Shown here in pieces: positions 58,205 through 64,000 of a stretch of DNA of 64,000 bases. The stretch's first letter is position 1; each line of letters begins with the position of its first letter. The translations under genes were made by a program, and so were the position numbers. This stretch comes from Trametes villosa (lineage: Eukaryota; Basidiomycota; Agaricomycetes; Polyporales; Polyporaceae): the NCBI GenBank assembly GCA_002964805.2, contig PUDQ02000027.1, positions 1 through 64,000 on the forward strand, in the 5' to 3' direction. The notes below the pieces were generated by a model. The model had not been told where the DNA came from. It searched no databases and was given only the letters and a program-made list of their open reading frames with translations.

Positions 58205-61200
58205 GGCTTGCTGTTGTATGTGGTGGTGAGGATCAAGAGGAGGACGAGGAGATAAAGATCAGTGCCCCGCACGCCGATCTAAGTAATCGAGGAGGGCCGC
58301 CCGCATCGACGCGCTCCCGATCCAGTCGATCGCGCGCACGGCAGGTCCCGAGGCTGCGCTGCACGGCTCGACAAGCTTCATCTCCAGCGACGCCCAAGCC
58401 AATCTCTCCAACCGACGGCTCCCTCGCACCATCGTCTATCGTCCCACCGCCGTCGTCAGCAGCGGCGAGCGCGCGTGCCTCGACAGCGCCCCCGCCGACG
58501 TCACTGCGAAACGCTGTGCAACAGGGCCGATGCCTGCATTGGCGGGACATTTCACCCGGCGTTGCCTCGGTGCGGGACGCAAAAGCTTCCGTCCGGTGTC
58601 GTGCACAACTTGAGTTTTCCGAGGGCGCGATGTTTCGTGATATGTCGCGAGGCAGTTACGCAGGTTTCGTGCCACATATCTCGTCCACGCAGGCCAACAA
58701 CGCAGGAGTTTCGTACGCGTCGAACGACAACACGCCAACCGCACTCTAGCCGATCCTCCACAGACGCGCCCGTTTCCCCTGGCCATTTTGCCTCCGCGTT
58801 TGAGCCGGAGATCTCGACAACGGCAGCCGCGGGCGGCGGGGTGGCTCAGTCGGCGCTCGGTGCGCATCACGACGTCGAAAACCCAGCGGCCCCCGCCAGC
58901 GTCGGCGTCAAGATCGCCATCGCACCATTGACTCGGAGGCAGTACTGTATGTCCACGGCCGGCGCTACCCCTCCCCCGCGTCGAGCGGCAGCGCGCCGCG
59001 GACCGTGCCCGTGCCCTCTGTGGATCGCGAGCGCCGGGCCTTGGGGGGCGTGGGCGGACTGTCGCCGAGCGTTCCCACTGTGAGTCCTCTTCCTCTCCTT
59101 CTTTGCACGGCTCTGCGTCATGCTGACTGGGCCCTCTTGGCTGGCCGGTGGTCCAACGGTCGAGCAAATGCTCGTCGTCCGATGCACCACCACGCTGCAT
59201 GTGCAAACTTACGACAGAACCCTGAGGTATTGCATATACTTTCCTCCACTCGTCCTTCTGAAGCGTCGGGGTCGGACGGGCATAGGCCGACGTGCAAATA
59301 CGAAGTATTATGGGTCGCTGCAAGATTGTCCGGGATGGCTCGAACCGTTTTACCGGAAGGTGGAATACGGTCCGTTGATCAATTGTCGCCTTCTCTGCTT
59401 CTCACTCCTCTGCAGAGTCACAGAGCGCTCCCGATGGGTTCCCAGCATCGGTGCTCTGCACGCCGGGCAGCAGGCACAGGGTCTCGCGAGGAGAGCCTCG
59501 TTGCTCCCAGCCGTGGTCCGGCGCCCGCTGCGGTGGTGTTTTTAAACATACAAACGCCCAATGCAGACGATCACTCCCATGGGGGCGCGTTTTCTCCCGA
59601 TAGCGATTGAGTATGAAGGCTGGCAGAAGCCTTCTGCGGCGGGTACGTTCCCCATGTTCTCGCGCGCTATTCAGAAGGCTGCACCTTCTTCTCGTGCGCG
59701 CTCTCAGGGATCGCAGGCGTCATGAGAGACGCGCGCCGACAGCGCCAGAAGACATTTGCAGCCTGACACACCAATACGCCTCGCGAAGACAATCATAGGC
59801 AGGGAGATCGTTCCTTTCGGGGGCCCTGGTGGCCACGCGGAGGCTTCTCCCTCTGCTTGGCCATCAGGCTACGCGCGGCGACCCGTTCTTCCTGCACAGG
59901 CTGGTCCTATATCCGGATAGAGAAGCCGTGCCCACGGCGAGGAAAGGGCACGCCAAACGATTCTAGCGGGCAAGGTCCACCCGGGTGCGACTACTCGAAC
60001 GAGTGCAATCACACTCTATCCCGTGTCCGAATGCCATACAGCAGCCTAACCGCCATGTCCGACGTCCTCTCCGGCGCACGAGACCGCCCCGCAGTCATCC
60101 TCGACCCCGTGTGCGCTTCGCGAAAACTTCCTATTCGGCGACGCGTGCGTCAAGCTCCATCACGAGCACCTGCCGAGCCCGCACAGGCCCCGTCTGACCA
60201 CCCCCTGCCCGCTCGACGCTGCGTCGAAAGGTCGAATGCGGAACTTGGACCCTGGCGCGGGCACCTGACGGCGACGCCGTCGCGCACGGCTGCATGGCGT
60301 GCTTAGCTGACGGCGCCGAGTGGGGGGGCGTCGATACAGTACAGGACGCGTCCTGTACTGTATCCTGTCCGCCGTGGCGCCCTTCAGCGTAGCTCCTCGG
60401 GTGCGAGCCCGCCCGGCGCATTCTCGCCCTACAGCTCCCGCGCGCCCAATGATCTCCCGTCCGAAGCGGTGTCAAGCTCCTGCCTCGACCTCGACACGCG
60501 TGCCTGTGCCAGTGTCCGCCGCGGCCGCGATGGTGTCCTGACGGGCGGTTTGAATGGGAGGGCGCACCGGTGGGGTGATCGGCGCGTGCGCGCCCTGCAG
60601 AGGCGACGGAACCTTGTGCAGCCTGACCGCCCGCTGAAGGGCGCACGAGGATACCAGCCACGATCGAGGGCCCAGCCCGCGCACGCGCCGCCGCACCGCC
60701 GCACCGCCGTGCGTCTGCCACCAGTCGGAGGAGGCGCCGCACGGCTGGGAGGATGTATTGCCGCCAAATGGGCATCCGCAAACTCTGCTATTTCTGTGCC
60801 TGTGCGTGGGTGTGCACCAGGTGGACGCGGACGATGCGGTACATGCTGCAGGGTCGGCAGAAGGGGTAAGGGAGGGGAGCGGTGGCGCGCACGAAGGTTC
60901 AATGTGCCCGTAACGACGTGCCTTGCGACCCGAGCCCGACATAGCTGGATCGCCGCCGCTGTGCCGGATATCAGCCCCGGACGCGTGTGGGAGCGCAGCG
61001 CAGCGGGGCCACCGCAGCGCCCTTGGTGAAATGCACGGGCTTCGCGCTGGCGCCGGGGTGATTGCGCTGTGGGCGGAATGCGGCGGGGAGGGTTGTCGTC
61101 TGGGAGATGTGCATATGCTTGGGGCACCACCGGCTTGGATGTGCATTGCGTGCTGCACAGCGAGGCTGCGGACAGGGGTATTTCCTCTGCTGAGCCCGGC

Positions 61201-62438
61201 GATTCGAGGTGGCTCTAGGGGTGCGATTGGGAATGGAAATTCGCTGCAGGGAGCACTGAGAAGCGGTGGAGAGACTCTCTGGTAGCCGGGCACGCAGCTG
61301 TTCGCAGACGAAGAGACGACCGACGAGCCAGGAAATTGATGCGTGTGCCGCGGGCATGACGGTGGTGCGAGAGAGGACCCCAGACGTCTGCGACTCGCTA
61401 GCCGCGCCAGCCTCCTGGATGCCGAGTGCGCTAGCAGCGTGCTTTCCGGACCCGAAATTCAGCAGGGAAGACAGACTACCCGGCTGGGACGCGGTAGCCC
61501 CGTTCTTAGCCGCGAACAGAGGCCAACGTGGAGACAGGCATGGTGTGCACGCCAAGGACGTAGGTCGCCTTCCAGCGCCAGAAGCTACACGTACACACTG
61601 TCGGTGGCACGGTGCGATAGCTCGGAAGCGGTCGGTGGCTTGCTTGATTGAAGGAGAAGGCCCTGAAGCGCTAGTGGAGCCCTCGTTGTATGCAGGGAAG
61701 ATGTCCCGGGCTGTCAAGGAAATTGTCTGAGCAGCGCCGGAATGCGTATGAAGGGGAGCGTACAACGCGGAACTGAACGAGCTGCGAGCCGACTGCGACG
61801 GCGCCCGTCCGAGATGGTCGTCTGCCTAGGCAAATCCGGAGCGGCCTGACTGCGAGAGCGGGTAAGCGACATTACCCGCACAGCGACAGCAGCACGGACG
61901 GACTCACCGATGCCGTATTATGAGGCTTCTGTGCAACTTTATGCAGGCAGGAAGGCGGCGGGAGGCAAGCACCAGTTACGTGTGTCCGGTGATTAAAAAA
62001 TCGTCCTCGCGCCCGGATTTTTCGCCCCGCTGTCGCATTGCGGTATTCCCTGGGGCGTGTAAGTGGGCGTGTATGCGCATGCACGTCGCCGTGCTGTCCG
62101 TCGTGCGTACGTATACGCTGTCGTACTGTAGAACACTGTAGGCGCACTGTCTGCTAGAAGGTCAAGTTCGACGCCCGATCAGACGCGATTGGCGCCCGGT
62201 TTCAGCCACCGGGTCATTTGTGCCACCCAACTCTATCAACGCCTCTTTATCGGAGCTGGGTCGGACCCTCAACCTGGTGAAGGTGGAAGCTACTGTGCAT
62301 TACAACTCCGAAACACCGCTGGTGGCGGTATCACGCGCGAAGTGATCACAGCGACGACGACGGCGACCGCGCCATCGCTGTCCTGTTCAGTGCTTGCTGC
62401 CACTCTTTCACGCGTTTTCGACGTCTCCATACCGTACG
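58205..62438. other. Long intergenic region without a supported gene
   Basis: About 4.2 kb, GC-rich, with overlapping chance frames on both strands (for example 58436-59323 minus, 60472-61293 minus and 59005-59610 plus). I recognise no domain and cannot build spliced models. The one distinct structure is a perfect 32-bp palindrome at 60333-60364. The last 200-300 bases should hold the promoter of the PH-domain gene. Confidence 0.4.
60333..60364. repeat. Perfect 32-bp palindrome
   Basis: The half-site GATACAGTACAGGACG is followed directly by its exact inverse, with no spacer and no mismatch. The flanking bases do not extend it. It could form a cruciform or bind a dimeric protein. No gene or element can be assigned. 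Confidence 0.9.
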
Positions 62439-64000
62439 ATGGCCTCCAACAGCTCGAATTCGCGCTCAGCACCACCGCCGTCCCACCAGGAGGTCACGCG
62501 CAAGCTCTCCGTACATGCTAGCAAGCCCCATGTAAAGGTGCGTTACATGCAGCGCGTCTGCCACTGCTCAGGGGAAGGTCTCTAATGCGTAATGAATGAA
62601 TGCTGACATCGTTCTTATGTGCGCCTTGTAGAAGCCAACGCTCTCCAACGTCGCGGTGTCTGGCACGGAATCGGATTCGGACTCGGTGTTCTCCCCAGAT
62701 GTTGTCTCGCCATCCCCCATGTCCACCGCCAACCCGGCTGGCGTCCTCCTGGGCGCTGCAGCAACTCAGCCACCGCTGTCCGTAATTGCTGAGCGTCGGT
62801 CTGGTAGCGGCGAGGAGTCCGAGGAGGGAACAGACGACGAGGAGGGCGGCTGGCGGGTCGAGGACTTCAGCGCGGCCACACGAGGCTCCCTCGACGAAAC
62901 CGTGATCAAAACCGGCTACCTATGGAAGAAAGGCGAGCGCAGGAAGGTACGTCGCCGCGCCCTCTGCGCGTCTTGCCATGCCTGATCTGGTCGCGCTTGC
63001 CCTCCCGCTCCCGGCGCCCCGTCGCTGTCCCACTCGATCTCGATTGGGTGCGGATCCCCCTCGACGTCTAATAGACGTGGAAGAAGCGGTGGTTTGTGCT
63101 GCGCCCGGCCCACCTCGCGTTCTACAAGACCTCGGCGGAGTACAAGCTCCTGCGCCTGCTCGAGCTCACGGACGTGCACTCGTGCACGCCGGTCGTGCTG
63201 AAGAAGCACCAGAACACGTTCGGCATCGTCTCGCCTGTGCGCACCTTCTACCTCCAGGCCGCCTCGCAGTCGGAGGTGAACGACTGGGTGCACGCGATCA
63301 ACGAGGCGCGGACAGCCCTTCTGTCCACGTCGACGCGGAACTCTGTCAGCGCACCCATCCCCATCCCCACTACCCCTGGTACAGCCCGCGGCCCCTCCCG
63401 GCTCTCGTCCTCGCCATCCCAATCTCCTTATGCTCATCAGCTCACGTCTTCTGAATCTGACGATGGGTCGCCGAACCCGAAGTCGTTCCCAACGCCTTCA
63501 CCGTCACAGGCCGCAGCAGCGGTGGCTTCCACTTCCGACGCTGCATCCCCATCCAAGCCAGTCCTTTCGGGGTACCTGATGAAGTGCGGATCACGCCGGC
63601 ACAACTGGCACAAACGATGGTTCGTACTCAGCGGCGAGAAGCTCATCTATTCCCGGAGCCACATGGTGCGTGTGCGGTTTAGTCACCCGCTTTATATTAT
63701 CGACGGCGTGCGGGCAGAGCGTGCTGACGGATATGGCTTCATGGCGCTCGTCGTCCGGCGTTCATGTAGGACACGAAAGCGCACCGTCAAATCCCGTTGT
63801 CGATGATCCTCGACGCGCTCGAATACGACCTTCCGCCGCACCGGAACGTGCCCAGCGTCACATCCCCGTCGGCGACGTCGCCGCCCGTGCCCTCTTCCTC
63901 TTCTCCCGATGATGGGGATGCGGCACACCGGTCGCATACGTTCAAAATTGTCACGACGAAACGGACCCTGCTTCTCTGCGCACCGAGCGAGGAGGAGGAG
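62439..64000 (+). CDS. Tandem PH-domain protein, 3' end beyond the window
   Basis: Predicted exons 62439-62537, 62632-62946, 63075-63665 and 63770 to beyond the end give at least 412 residues. PH domains bind phosphoinositides or proteins and bring the protein to membranes. The first PH domain (about residues 125-225) has VIKTGYLWKKGERRKTWKKR then WFVLRPAHLAFYKTSAEYKL and ends SEVNDWVHAINEA, with the invariant Trp in its last helix. The second starts at about 300 with LSGYLMKCGSRRHNWHKRWF and VLSGEKLIYSRSH and runs off the window. A Ser/Pro-rich linker separates them, and the first 120 residues are polar and acidic (EESEEGTDDEEGG). The K-x-n-K/R-x-R pattern after the first strand in both domains suggests phosphoinositide binding. 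The open end is a window limit, not a truncation. Confidence 0.87.

Noticed and set aside
58436..59323. 295-codon minus-strand frame between the ACBP and PH genes
   Set aside because: It has no domain, overlaps equally long frames on the other strand, and the composition is Arg/Ala/Gly-rich as expected from GC-rich non-coding DNA.
1..64000. CRISPR arrays, operons or other bacterial systems
   Set aside because: No regularly spaced repeats were seen, and genes have spliceosomal introns and individual promoters. The sequence is eukaryotic.

Overview
This window looks like nuclear DNA of a filamentous basidiomycete, most likely an Agaricomycete. The reasons are short (about 50-70 bp) GT..AG introns in almost every gene, GC-rich exons, no polycistronic layout, and a fatty acid synthase encoded as one roughly 3,925-residue chain. 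I found no prokaryotic features, tRNA, rRNA or CRISPR array. Layout: (1) 1-5.8 kb holds one uncharacterised Ser/Pro-rich protein gene (1499-3439, minus) and sequence with no gene I can support. (2) 5.8-22.9 kb is a transposon region. Two full-length copies of one DNA transposon (5800-10268, minus; 17207-22883, plus) lie in opposite orientation. Both have 24-bp terminal inverted repeats and a flanking TA duplication. Each carries one intact five-exon gene whose 1,204-residue product joins a Ulp1/C48-type SUMO-protease domain to a CENP-B/pogo-like helix-turn-helix and DDD transposase. The open frames of the two copies are identical. Copy 2 is interrupted by a 1.2-kb non-autonomous element with its own inverted repeats. 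The 6.9 kb between the copies holds an uncharacterised membrane protein gene and a RUS1/DUF647 family gene. (3) 23.1-36.3 kb is the 22-exon fatty acid synthase gene (AT-ER-DH-MPT-ACP-KR-KS-PPT). Its start codon is only about 245 bp from the end of transposon copy 2. (4) 36.5-43.7 kb carries a POF1/NMNAT-like nucleotidyltransferase, the mRNA-export helicase DBP5 with an unusually long, internally duplicated intron, and a small uncharacterised protein. (5) 43.7-49.2 kb has no gene I can support. (6) 49.2-55.7 kb carries a VTC1/DUF202 vacuolar protein gene diverging from a SIS1-type Hsp40 gene with a heat-shock-element-like array between them, then a Kelch-repeat single-pass membrane protein. (7) 57.6-58.2 kb is an acyl-CoA-binding protein gene, and 62.4 kb to the end is a tandem PH-domain gene cut by the window edge. 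How the genes relate: this is ordinary housekeeping sequence (lipid synthesis by FAS and ACBP, mRNA export, chaperone, polyphosphate, NAD-type metabolism) that has recently received the transposon. FAS makes acyl-CoA and ACBP binds it, which is a functional link, but I see no evidence of coordinated regulation. All exon boundaries were read by eye from splice consensus, phase and protein family continuity. They are predictions.
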